From Deltaproteobacteria bacterium (lineage in GTDB: Bacteria > Desulfobacterota > Binatia > DP-6), in contig VBKF01000150.1 of NCBI GenBank assembly GCA_005888095.1, positions 1 to 45,976 of the forward strand: a stretch of DNA of 45,976 nt, read 5' to 3'. Positions 26,980 through 36,352 of this stretch are shown in pieces. Positions within the stretch are counted from its first letter, which is position 1; each line of letters begins with the position of its first letter. A program made the translations under genes and the position numbers. The notes beneath the pieces were generated by a model that was not told the origin of the DNA, searched no databases, and was given only the letters and a program-made list of their open reading frames with translations.

Positions 26980-27383
26980 GCCGTGCCGCGTTCCTCGACA
27001 CGCTGCACATCCTCGCGCTGGTGAACCCGCGGGACGCATGGCACGCAAAGGCCGTCGAGCTCTCGCATCGCTGGCGTGGTCGGCTCGTCACGACCGAGGC
27101 CGTGCTCACGGAGGTCGCGGACGCCCTTTCCCGGCGGCCCTACCGGGCCTGGGCGGTAGAGGCGATCGAGGACCTCCGAGCGGATCCGAACGTCGCGTGC
27201 ATCACGGTCGACCCTCGCCTGTTCTCGCGGGGATTCGATCTCTACCGCGAACGAGCGGACAAGGACTGGAGCCTGACGGACTGCATCTCCTTCGTCGTCA
27301 TGCGAGACCGCAAGCTCGGCGACGCTCTCACTGCCGATGTTCACTTCGTGCAAGCGGGGTTCCGCGCGCTCCTGAGAGAGTAG
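26976..27383 (+). CDS. PIN-domain ribonuclease (VapC-like toxin)
   Basis: 135-residue PIN domain. The four acidic metal-binding positions are visible: D8 in AAFLDTLHIL, E in TTEAVLTEVADAL (residues 41-46), D102 in WSLTDCISFVVM and D121 in ALTADVHFVQAGF. The C-terminal SLTDCISF...TADVHF pattern is typical of type II toxins that cleave RNA. Translation starts at GTG inside the stop of the preceding gene (GTGA), which ensures coupled synthesis with the candidate partner. The cut RNA target is unknown. Confidence 0.88.
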   Translation: MSRAAFLDTLHILALVNPRDAWHAKAVELSHRWRGRLVTTEAVLTEVADALSRRPYRAWAVEAIEDLRADPNVACITVDPRLFSRGFDLYRERADKDWSLTDCISFVVMRDRKLGDALTADVHFVQAGFRALLRE

Positions 27384-27435
27384 GCGGCCTCCCGAAGCTT
27401 GCACGTGACGGGTGGCCCCACTACAGAGGACTCCC

Positions 27436-29397
<1,962 letters not shown>

Positions 29398-29403
29398 CCC
29401 GCC

Positions 29404-30837
29404 GTGGAGATCGTCTTCACGAACACGCTCTCCGGGCGCAAGGAGCCGCTCGTGCCGCGCGAGCCGGGTCGCGTGCGGCTCTACTGGTGCGGCGTCACGG
29501 TCTACTCGCGCTCGCACGTCGGCCACGCGCGCGCGCTGGTCACCGCGGACGTCCTCTGCCGCTACCTCCGCGCCCGCGGGCTCGAGGTCACCTTCGTCCG
29601 CAACTTCACCGACGTCGACGACAAGATCATCCGGCGCGCGAACGAGGAAGGCATCACGGCGGCCGCGCTGGCCGAGCGCGAGGTCCGCGCCTTCCAGGAG
29701 GACGTCGCGTGGCTCGGCTGCCTCCCGCCCACCCACGAGCCGCGCGCCACGGAGCACATCCCCGCGATGCTGGCGCTGGTCGAGCAGCTCGTCGCCGCGG
29801 GGTTCGCGTACGCCGTGCCCGACGGCAGCGTCTACTTCCGGGTCCGCCGCTTCCCGGCCTACGGGAAGCTCTCCCACCGCCGGCTCGACGACATGGAGGC
29901 CGGCGAGGAGATCGACCCCGCCAAGGAGGACCCGCACGACTTCGCGCTCTGGAAGGGCGCCAAGCCGGGCGAGCCCTGGTGGCCGAGCCCCTGGGGCCGC
30001 GGCCGGCCCGGCTGGCACATCGAGTGCTCGGCGATGGCCACCCGCTACCTCGGGCAGCCGTTCGAGATCCACGGCGGCGGCTCGGATCTCGTCTTTCCGC
30101 ACCACGAGAACGAGATCGCGCAGTCGGAGGCCGCAGCCGGCGTCCCGTTCGCCGACCTCTGGGTGCACAACGGCATGATCACCACCGGTGCCGAGAAGAT
30201 GTCGAAGTCGCTCGGCAACATCCTGTCGATCCCCGAGGTGGCCGAGCGCGCTCCGGCGGAGGCGCTGCGCCTTCTCTTCCTCGGCACGCACTACCGCACG
30301 CCGCTCGACTTCTCCCCGGCACGGCTCGAGGAGTCCGGACGCGCCCTCGGGCGGCTCTACGAGGCGCTGGCGCGCGCGGACGAGATCGCCGGCGGACCGC
30401 CACCCGCCGTCCCCGTCGACGGCGCGCTCGCCAGGCCGCCCTCGCCGTTCCTCGCCGAGTTCTCGGCCGCCATGGACGACGACCTCAACGCGGCCCGCGC
30501 CCTCGGTCTCGTGTTCGACCGGGTGCGCGAGCTGAACCGGCTGCTCGATGCCGGTGATCGGGCGGCGGGGGCCGCCATCCGCCGCGAGCTCGCCGCCGTC
30601 GCCGCCGCCACGGGGCTCTTCGCCGAGGCGCCGGCCGCGTTCCTCGAGAGCGCACGGCGTCGCGGCCAGGAGCGCGCCGGGCTCAGCGTGGCGGAGATCG
30701 AGGCAGCGATCGCCGCGCGCAACGACGCGCGCCAACGCAAGGACTTCCGCGAGGCGGATGCGATCCGCGAGCGCCTGCGCGAGCAGGGCATCTTGCTCGA
30801 GGACACCCCGTCCGGCACGATGTGGAAGGCGGGCTAG
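29404..30837 (+). CDS. cysS: Cysteinyl-tRNA synthetase
   Basis: 477-residue class I synthetase that charges tRNA-Cys. Zinc ligand C29 in YWCGVTVYSRSHVGHAR, with the HIGH-like motif HVGH at 38-41; GWHIECSAMATRYL and PHHENEIAQSEAA hold further zinc ligands, and the KMSKS motif is K265-M-S-K-S269 in EKMSKSLGN. The C-terminal GLSVAEIEAAIAARNDARQR and DAIRERLREQGILLEDTPSG are standard. It starts at GTG, six bases after acsA, so it is probably translated from the same transcript, which is an unusual pairing of an essential synthetase with acetate activation. Confidence 0.97.
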   Translation: MEIVFTNTLSGRKEPLVPREPGRVRLYWCGVTVYSRSHVGHARALVTADVLCRYLRARGLEVTFVRNFTDVDDKIIRRANEEGITAAALAEREVRAFQEDVAWLGCLPPTHEPRATEHIPAMLALVEQLVAAGFAYAVPDGSVYFRVRRFPAYGKLSHRRLDDMEAGEEIDPAKEDPHDFALWKGAKPGEPWWPSPWGRGRPGWHIECSAMATRYLGQPFEIHGGGSDLVFPHHENEIAQSEAAAGVPFADLWVHNGMITTGAEKMSKSLGNILSIPEVAERAPAEALRLLFLGTHYRTPLDFSPARLEESGRALGRLYEALARADEIAGGPPPAVPVDGALARPPSPFLAEFSAAMDDDLNAARALGLVFDRVRELNRLLDAGDRAAGAAIRRELAAVAAATGLFAEAPAAFLESARRRGQERAGLSVAEIEAAIAARNDARQRKDFREADAIRERLREQGILLEDTPSGTMWKAG

Positions 30838-30874
30838 CTCGCCCGCGTCCCAGACGTAGGACTGGAGGTGGGAG

Positions 30875-31378
30875 ATGAGGGTGGTGGGATGGATGGCGCT
30901 CGGCCTCGTGCTGCTCGCGGGAAGCGCGTCGGCGGACGAGATCTACCGCTCGACCGACGCCGCAGGCCGGCCGGTCTTCTCGAACGGCCGCGGGGGGAGC
31001 GGCGACGCGCGGCAGGACGTCGCACCGGCGGCGGCTCCCGCGACCGAAGACGCGGAGAACTTCTCCACCGGCGCCTCGCTCCGCCGCCAGGCCCTCGAGC
31101 GCGACCTCCGCACGTCGGAGCGCCGTCTCCGTGATCTCGACGCACGGCTCGCCGCCCTCGCGCGCGCGCGCACGCGAAACGCCGGCGGCAGCGAGGCGAC
31201 GGGCGGCGTGCGCGCCGTCGCCGCCGACGTCCGCTCCGAGGAGGAGCAACGCCTCGCCGCCGAGCGCGAGCAGGTGGCGCAGCACGTCGCGGACGCCCGC
31301 GCCGCCTACGCGAAGCTGCGCGAGGAGGTGGCGGCGCGGCTCGGCGGCACGCCGAGCTGGTGGATCGAGCTGCGGTAG
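30875..31378 (+). CDS. Secreted DUF4124-containing protein
   Basis: 167 residues: signal peptide (MRVVGWMALGLVLLAGSAS), then the short DUF4124 domain (DEIYRSTDAAGRPVFSN), a linker, and a charged helical region (RRQALERDLRTSERRLRDLD, SEEEQRLAAEREQVAQHVAD) likely forming a coiled coil. It ends in WWIELR. DUF4124 proteins are small envelope proteins with no known biochemical role. A GGGAG-type ribosome site precedes the ATG at 30875. Downstream of cysS on the same strand and tail-to-tail with the TreT-like gene. Confidence 0.85.
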   Translation: MRVVGWMALGLVLLAGSASADEIYRSTDAAGRPVFSNGRGGSGDARQDVAPAAAPATEDAENFSTGASLRRQALERDLRTSERRLRDLDARLAALARARTRNAGGSEATGGVRAVAADVRSEEEQRLAAEREQVAQHVADARAAYAKLREEVAARLGGTPSWWIELR

Positions 31379-31379
31379 C

Positions 31380-32585
31380 TCAGCGCAGCAGCGTCGCCAT
31401 CAGCGCCAGCTCGTCGCCCAGCTGGCGGGTGATCAGGAAGTTCTGCCGGACGTGCTCGCGCCCGGCGGCACCGAGCCGCGTGCGGAGCTCGGGGTCGGCG
31501 AGCAGCTGGCGCGCCCGGAAGGCCGCCCCCTCGACCGAGTTCACGGTGAAGCCGGTGACGTCGTAGATCACCTGCGCGGCGATCCCGCCCGCGAAGCCGC
31601 CGATCACCGGCTTCGACTTCCACATCGCCTCGGCGACGCCCAGGCCGAAGCCCTCGCGCGTGGACTTCTGGAAGACGATGGTCGCGGCGTGCTGGAGCGC
31701 GTTCACCTCGCGGCGCGCCTGCGGCGGCAGCTCGAGCACGTGCAGGTCGGGATCGTGGCTGGCCGCCTCCCGGACGTCCGCCGAGAGCTCCACCCCCGCG
31801 GGGTCGTCGCTCTCGGCGCCACCCACGAGCACGAGCCGGCACTCGTGCTGCCGCTTGACCAGCCGGTAGGCGTCGATGACGCCGAGCGGGTCCTTGAACC
31901 GGTCGAAACGCGCCACCTGGAGCAGGATCGGCTTGTCGCGCGGCACGCCGAGACCCGACAGGATGGCGTCGATCTCGGCCGCAGGGAGCTCGCGGTTCTT
32001 GTCGCTCAGCGGGTCGATCGACGGATAGATCAGGAACTGCGGGATCGGCAGACGCTGCGCGAAGCTCGGCAAGGAGAACACGGCGGCGTCGAACTTCACG
32101 ACGAACTGGCGGAGGAACGTCCAGGCGCGGCGCTGCGGCCGTGACACGTCGAGGTGGCACCGCCAGACCCAGGCACCCTCCGGAGGGCGGGCGTCGACCA
32201 GGCCGGCGGGCAGGACGTCGTGGGTCACGACGATGTCGGCCCCGAGCTCGAGCGCACTGGCGTGGCCGCGGGTGAAGGCGCGGAACTCGTCGAACGTCTC
32301 GGGCGGCAGCCGCTCCTCGTCGCCCTGGAGGGCCGCGTGGAGGCGCGCGCCGACCTGTGGCGCCTCCTCGCCGTCGAGGCTCTCCCAGGCGGCGTCGACT
32401 CCGGCTTCCTCGAGCAGCGGCACGAGGCGGCGAAGGATCTCGGCCACTCCGCCGACCTCCCGGCTCGTGCTGACGTGCAGCACCCGCCGCCCGCGCACGC
32501 GCTCCGAGAGGCGGCGGAGGAGCTCGACGGTCCCCGCGGGGGCGACGTGCCGGTAGTCCTCGAGGGTCGGCACGGCTTCGGTCAT
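31380..32585 (-). CDS. treT: TreT-like trehalose synthase, GT4 glycosyltransferase
   Basis: 401 residues of the GT-B fold close to trehalose glycosyltransferring synthase/trehalose phosphorylase. N-terminal RRVLHVSTSREVGGVAEILR, then DIVVTHDVLPAGLV, WRCHLDVSRPQRRAWTFLRQ, LLQVARFDRFKDPLGVIDAY and the nucleotide-sugar motif STREGFGLGVAEAMWKSKPV. Such enzymes make trehalose from an NDP-glucose and glucose, or phosphorolyse it. It is the last gene of a three-gene unit with a GH57-like protein and a DUF5752 protein (ATGA overlap with the latter), which fits compatible-solute or storage-glucan turnover. The symbol is by similarity of motifs; the direction of the reaction is not known. Confidence 0.85.
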   Translation of the reverse strand: MTEAVPTLEDYRHVAPAGTVELLRRLSERVRGRRVLHVSTSREVGGVAEILRRLVPLLEEAGVDAAWESLDGEEAPQVGARLHAALQGDEERLPPETFDEFRAFTRGHASALELGADIVVTHDVLPAGLVDARPPEGAWVWRCHLDVSRPQRRAWTFLRQFVVKFDAAVFSLPSFAQRLPIPQFLIYPSIDPLSDKNRELPAAEIDAILSGLGVPRDKPILLQVARFDRFKDPLGVIDAYRLVKRQHECRLVLVGGAESDDPAGVELSADVREAASHDPDLHVLELPPQARREVNALQHAATIVFQKSTREGFGLGVAEAMWKSKPVIGGFAGGIAAQVIYDVTGFTVNSVEGAAFRARQLLADPELRTRLGAAGREHVRQNFLITRQLGDELALMATLLR

Positions 32586-33253
32586 GCGCCGGCGAGGACC
32601 TCGTCGGCCAGCGCGACCAGCCGGTTGCGCAGCTCTTCGAGGCTCTGCTGGTACGGGTTCAGGCGGCCCATGCGCGCCGCCAGCTCGGGCAGCTTCAGCT
32701 GCTCGTCCACCCAGGCGGCGAAATCGCCGCGCCGCCGGCCCTTGCGGCCGCGCGCCTCGACGAGGTGCAGGTAGACGGCGCCCGTGTCGAGCGTCGCGAG
32801 GGCGTCGCGGAACTCCCGGAGCGTGCGCACCTTCACACCCGTCGGGATCTCGAGCACGCGCGACTGCATGAAGTAGAACGGCTCGCCGAAGCCGAACATG
32901 ATGCGCGGCACGGAGCGCAGCTGCGCGAGGTGGTCGTCGATCAGGCTCACGACCTCGGCGCGCAGGCTTTCGAGGTCCGGGAAGTCCTGCGGGTCGATGA
33001 TGCCGAGCTTCTCGCCGAGGACGCGGTCGCGCACCTGGATCGCGGCCCAGGTGGCGAAGTCGTTCGGGTACGCGCCGGGGAGGCCGCGTTGGCGGAGGCT
33101 GAAGCTGTGGGTGTGGAAATAGATGCTGTCCACCGGCACCTCCTCCAGGTGCTCGAGGAGCTCGCGCTCGTCGAAGGCGCGACGGCCGAGCATCTCGCGG
33201 AGCTCCCAGCAGCTGTGGAAGTGAAAGGGCGTCCGCGCCGTCCGCTCGTTCAT
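32582..33253 (-). CDS. DUF5752-family protein
   Basis: 223 residues. FHFHSCWELREMLGRRAFDE, HLEEVPVDSIYFHTHSFSLR and PNDFATWAAIQVRDRVLGEK are features of DUF5752, a family of unknown activity found beside trehalose and alpha-glucan genes. The repeated His pairs (FHFHS, YFHTHS) could bind a metal. It overlaps the genes on each side by four bases (ATGA), so it is made in fixed proportion with the TreT-like protein and the GH57 protein and probably works with them, perhaps as an accessory subunit. No catalytic mechanism can be assigned. Confidence 0.85.
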   Translation of the reverse strand: MNERTARTPFHFHSCWELREMLGRRAFDERELLEHLEEVPVDSIYFHTHSFSLRQRGLPGAYPNDFATWAAIQVRDRVLGEKLGIIDPQDFPDLESLRAEVVSLIDDHLAQLRSVPRIMFGFGEPFYFMQSRVLEIPTGVKVRTLREFRDALATLDTGAVYLHLVEARGRKGRRRGDFAAWVDEQLKLPELAARMGRLNPYQQSLEELRNRLVALADEVLAGA

Positions 33254-35511
33254 CGCGCCGCCGCTCCGGGCGCCTCGGGGGCGATCCGCAGGCGCTCGCA
33301 CAGGCGGGTCACGGGCAGCGCCGAGCGGACCGCCGGCGGCGCCTCCCGCCACCACGCGAGCGCCCGCACCTGGGCGCGGCCGAGATCGAGCACGACGGCG
33401 GCCGCCTCGGCCAGGTCGAGCAGGCCGAGCGCCTCCTGGGCTCCCTCGGGCAGCCCGACGATCCGCTCCTCGAGGGCCTGGGCGAGGCGTCGGGCCAGCC
33501 AGCGAGCCGGAAATACGACCCCGCGGGCCCGCAGGGACGCCGCCCGCGACTGCAGCGGCCCGAGTGCTGGCGGTGTCGCCGCGACCCCCGCCGCGATCTC
33601 CTCGGCGGCCTCGTACCCGAGCAGCATCGCGAGCTCCAGCGGCAATGGCGTGTCGGCGGCGAGCAGCGGCTCGAGGATGGTCCGCAGCCGGGCCAACGCG
33701 CCGTGGCGGCTGGCACGCGCGACGCTGGCGCCCTCCCGCGCCACCGCCTCGACGAGATGTTCGCGCTGCACGCCGAAGAGGCTCGCGAGCGTGAAGCGCG
33801 AGTCGCCCACCTGGCACGACGGCGTGCCATCCGCGGCGCGCACCGCCACCACGCGCAGCGCCGACAGGGCGCCCGTCGCGAGCTCGGCGACCCGCACCTC
33901 GGCCTCGAGCTCGCCGCCCGCGGGGGCGGCGGAAAAGCCGAGCTCGTAGCCCGGGACGCGCGGCGGCTGACCGAGGACGGCCAGCAACGCACCGCTCGCC
34001 GCCACGCGCGCGGGCGTCGCCGCCCGCCCACGCGCCGCGCGCCGGTAGAGGTCGGCGCCGCCCTCTCCATTCGCGTTGCTGCGCGCCGGGGCCAGCCGGT
34101 CGACGAACCCGTCCTCCAGCCGCCGGCCGAGGGCCTCGGCGAGCTCGATCGTCCGGGCCGCGTAGCGCATCACCTGCACCGGCTCCAAGCCCGCGAGGTC
34201 GTCGAAGAACCAGCCGCAGCTCGTCTGCATGAGGAGCGCATGGCGAGCGAGCTCGAGCGCGCGTCGCGTCAGCACGGTGGCCGCCGGGGAAAGCCGCCCG
34301 TTCGCCTCGTCGGCGAGGAAGCCCGCGGTGCGGCTGGGATCGAGCACGCACTCGACGTAGCGGTCGCGCGCGCCACACGGGTCGTGCAGGACCTCGCCGG
34401 CACGGGTCTCGTAGAGGATCGCCGTCTCGTTGCGCAGCCAGTCGATCGCCTGCCGGAGCGGCGCCCGCCAGGCCTGGCTCCCGCCGGCCGGGCCCGCGAC
34501 CCGGCAGCCGCAGTCCGCTCGCCAGCGCTCCACCCCGTGCGGGCAGCTCCACGACGTCCCCTCGATGATCTCCACCTCGTGCGCCGGCGGATGCGCGTCG
34601 CGGAAGGCCGCCGGGCCGACCAGCTCGACCTCGCGATCTCTGCGCAGCACCCGCAGCGCGGCCGCGAGCGCCATCTCGCCGAAACGGTGATGATGGCCGT
34701 AGGTCTCGCCGTCGACCGCGATGGCGACGATGCTCCCATCATCGTCCAGCGCCGCACGCAGCCGCTTGGCGAGCTCGACGCCGTCGCCCAGGAGCGCACC
34801 GAATGCGACGCCGTGCGACAGCGCCGCGTGACGGAAGACCACGTCGACGAAGCCGCCGCCGGGCAGGAGGCAGCGGTAGAGGCGGCTGACGTCGAGCGAC
34901 TCCGGCGTGACCGGCGTCCAGGCCGCGTCGTCCGCGCCCAGCGGCCGGATGCGACGGGCCTGGTGAGGCGCGAGCAAGGTGAGCGTGATGCCGGCCTCCG
35001 CCAGCGCCGCGAGGGCCGTGCGGTCGACCGCCATCTCGGGCAGCCACATCCCCTCCGGCGCGCGCCCGAAGCGGTGCTCGAAGTCTCGCCGCCCCCACCG
35101 GACCTGCGTGCGCACGTCGCGCGGCGTCGAGAGCGGCAGGATCGGGTGCCCGTAGGCCGACGCCCACGCATTGCCGTGACCGGTGCGCGCCTGGCTCGCC
35201 ACGTCGGCCCGCCTGAGGGCGGCGAACACCTCGGGCGCATGCGGCTCGAGCCAGGAGAGCAGCGTCGGACCGAAGTCGAAGCTCGTCCACTCGTAGCAGT
35301 TGACGAGGTCACAGAGCCGCCCCGCGCCGTCGAGCACCCGCGCCTCGGCGTTCGGCGCGTAGCACTCGCGCGTGATGCGCGTGTTCCAGTCGCGGTCCGG
35401 CGCCGCCGACGCCTCGGGGCCGACCACGCCCAGCCACGGGTGCTCGCGGGGCGGCTGGTAGAAGTGACCGTGCAGGCAGAGTGCGCGCACGGGTGGGTAT
35501 TTAGGCGGCAT
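33250..35511 (-). CDS. GH57-type glycoside hydrolase (DUF3536)
   Basis: 753 residues. N-terminal GH57-like catalytic barrel: LCLHGHFYQPPREHPWLG (His and Gln of the first motif), GMWLPEMAVD (E159 the likely nucleophile) and DGETYGHHHRFGE at 267-279 (D267 the likely acid/base). The C-terminal DUF3536 helical region begins around residue 300 and includes TSCGWFFDDLAGLEPVQVM and RYAARTIELAEALGRRL. Such proteins act on alpha-glucans, such as branching or amylase-like reactions, and lie in glycogen/trehalose clusters. The first gene of the operon; start at ATG 35511, divergent from the gene at 35628 with a promoter in between. Confidence 0.9.
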   Translation of the reverse strand: MPPKYPPVRALCLHGHFYQPPREHPWLGVVGPEASAAPDRDWNTRITRECYAPNAEARVLDGAGRLCDLVNCYEWTSFDFGPTLLSWLEPHAPEVFAALRRADVASQARTGHGNAWASAYGHPILPLSTPRDVRTQVRWGRRDFEHRFGRAPEGMWLPEMAVDRTALAALAEAGITLTLLAPHQARRIRPLGADDAAWTPVTPESLDVSRLYRCLLPGGGFVDVVFRHAALSHGVAFGALLGDGVELAKRLRAALDDDGSIVAIAVDGETYGHHHRFGEMALAAALRVLRRDREVELVGPAAFRDAHPPAHEVEIIEGTSWSCPHGVERWRADCGCRVAGPAGGSQAWRAPLRQAIDWLRNETAILYETRAGEVLHDPCGARDRYVECVLDPSRTAGFLADEANGRLSPAATVLTRRALELARHALLMQTSCGWFFDDLAGLEPVQVMRYAARTIELAEALGRRLEDGFVDRLAPARSNANGEGGADLYRRAARGRAATPARVAASGALLAVLGQPPRVPGYELGFSAAPAGGELEAEVRVAELATGALSALRVVAVRAADGTPSCQVGDSRFTLASLFGVQREHLVEAVAREGASVARASRHGALARLRTILEPLLAADTPLPLELAMLLGYEAAEEIAAGVAATPPALGPLQSRAASLRARGVVFPARWLARRLAQALEERIVGLPEGAQEALGLLDLAEAAAVVLDLGRAQVRALAWWREAPPAVRSALPVTRLCERLRIAPEAPGAAAR

Positions 35512-35561
35512 TCCGGCGGGATGGTCAAGCGTCGCACGAACCCGCCAGGCTCGAATGCGTG

Positions 35562-35590
35562 TTGAACGCTGGTAGACAAGCCGCTAAGAA
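35562..35590 (+). promoter_or_regulatory. Sigma-70-like promoter for the gene at 35628
   Basis: TTGAAC (35562-35567) and TAAGAA (35585-35590) are 17 bases apart. Expected start near 35597 gives a roughly 30-base leader that includes the Shine-Dalgarno GGGGAGAGG before the ATG at 35628. Confidence 0.6.
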
Positions 35591-35627
35591 GGGCCGCCGC
35601 ACTGCGTGTGCGACGCGGGGAGAGGAC

Positions 35628-36047
35628 ATGCGACACACCGGCCGTCAGCTCTCGCTCGCCTTCGCCGTCCTGGCCCTCGGCCTCATGGGGATGGGCGGGC
35701 TCGGCGGCGGTCGCGAGACGGGATTGCCGCAGCGAGAGTTTCGCGCCACGTTCACCGACGTCGACGGTACGCGCGTCGAGGCGACGCGCGTGACCGCGGG
35801 CGGCGACACGAACCTGGAGGGCGAGATCGGCCGGGGGCGGCTGCGCGTCCCGTTCGACAACATCGGCCGCATCCGGCTCGAGCCGCCGGGCGAGGATCGC
35901 GACCGCATCAAGGCGGAGGTCGTCCTCCGGGAGGGCGAGCCGGTGACGCTGCTCGTGCGCAGCTCGACCACCTTCTATGGCCAGACGCCGAGCGGGGCGT
36001 ACCAGATCCGGGCGCGCGACCTGAAGTCCATTGACTTCACCCGCTAG
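35628..36047 (+). CDS. Secreted hypothetical protein
   Basis: 139 residues with a signal peptide (LSLAFAVLALGLMGMGGLGG) and a small beta-rich domain: QREFRATFTDVDGTRVEATR, VPFDNIGRIRLEPPG, VVLREGEPVTLLVRSSTTFY and GAYQIRARDLKSIDFTR. The last part resembles the way periplasmic domains end in a beta-strand that reports on an expected polar ligand, but no family was recognised. A strong ribosome site (GGGGAGAGG) fixes the ATG at 35628. The stop codon is followed immediately by the composite palindrome at 36044-36352; the repeat even shares the TAG, so the repeat may have inserted at the gene end. Confidence 0.75.
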   Translation: MRHTGRQLSLAFAVLALGLMGMGGLGGGRETGLPQREFRATFTDVDGTRVEATRVTAGGDTNLEGEIGRGRLRVPFDNIGRIRLEPPGEDRDRIKAEVVLREGEPVTLLVRSSTTFYGQTPSGAYQIRARDLKSIDFTR

Positions 36048-36352
36048 GAGCGCGACCCAAGACTTCTTGGGTCGCGGGCACGGACGCGAGCATGTGGCGC
36101 TCGCGGCACGTGCGACCGCCGTGCCGCGGCTGGCGAAGCCAGCACGGCAGAACGGACACGCGCCGTTCCAGAGGTCTCGCGGTGCTCATGCGTACCGGTT
36201 GGCGATTGGGCCGGTCTGCGGCGGCCGTGGAAACGCGCGTGTTCGTCTGCCGCGCTGGCTTCGCCAGCCGCGGCAGGACAGTCGGGCGTGATCCCGACGG
36301 AACACCCTCGCGTCCGGTTCGCGACCCAAGATGTCTTGGGTCGCGCTCCTAG
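36044..36352. repeat. 309-bp composite palindromic element with hairpin ends
   Basis: The two ends (CTAGGAGCGCGACCCAAGA at 36044-36062, its complement ending at 36352) form a terminal inverted repeat that extends imperfectly for about 45 bases (differences at a few positions, both ending in GGACGCGAG). Each end is itself a hairpin: CGCGACCCAAGA, two bases, TCTTGGGTCGCG. Further inside, TGCCGCGGCTGGCGAAGCCAGC around 36122-36147 is matched by its complement around 36249-36277, each also a GCTGGC/GCCAGC hairpin. The centre (about 36150-36248) carries no gene. This looks like a MITE/REP-type non-coding element. Confidence 0.75.

Noticed and set aside
36044-36352. Repeat considered as a CRISPR or an insertion sequence
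   Set aside because: There are no regular spacers and no transposase gene inside; symmetry is inverted, not direct.
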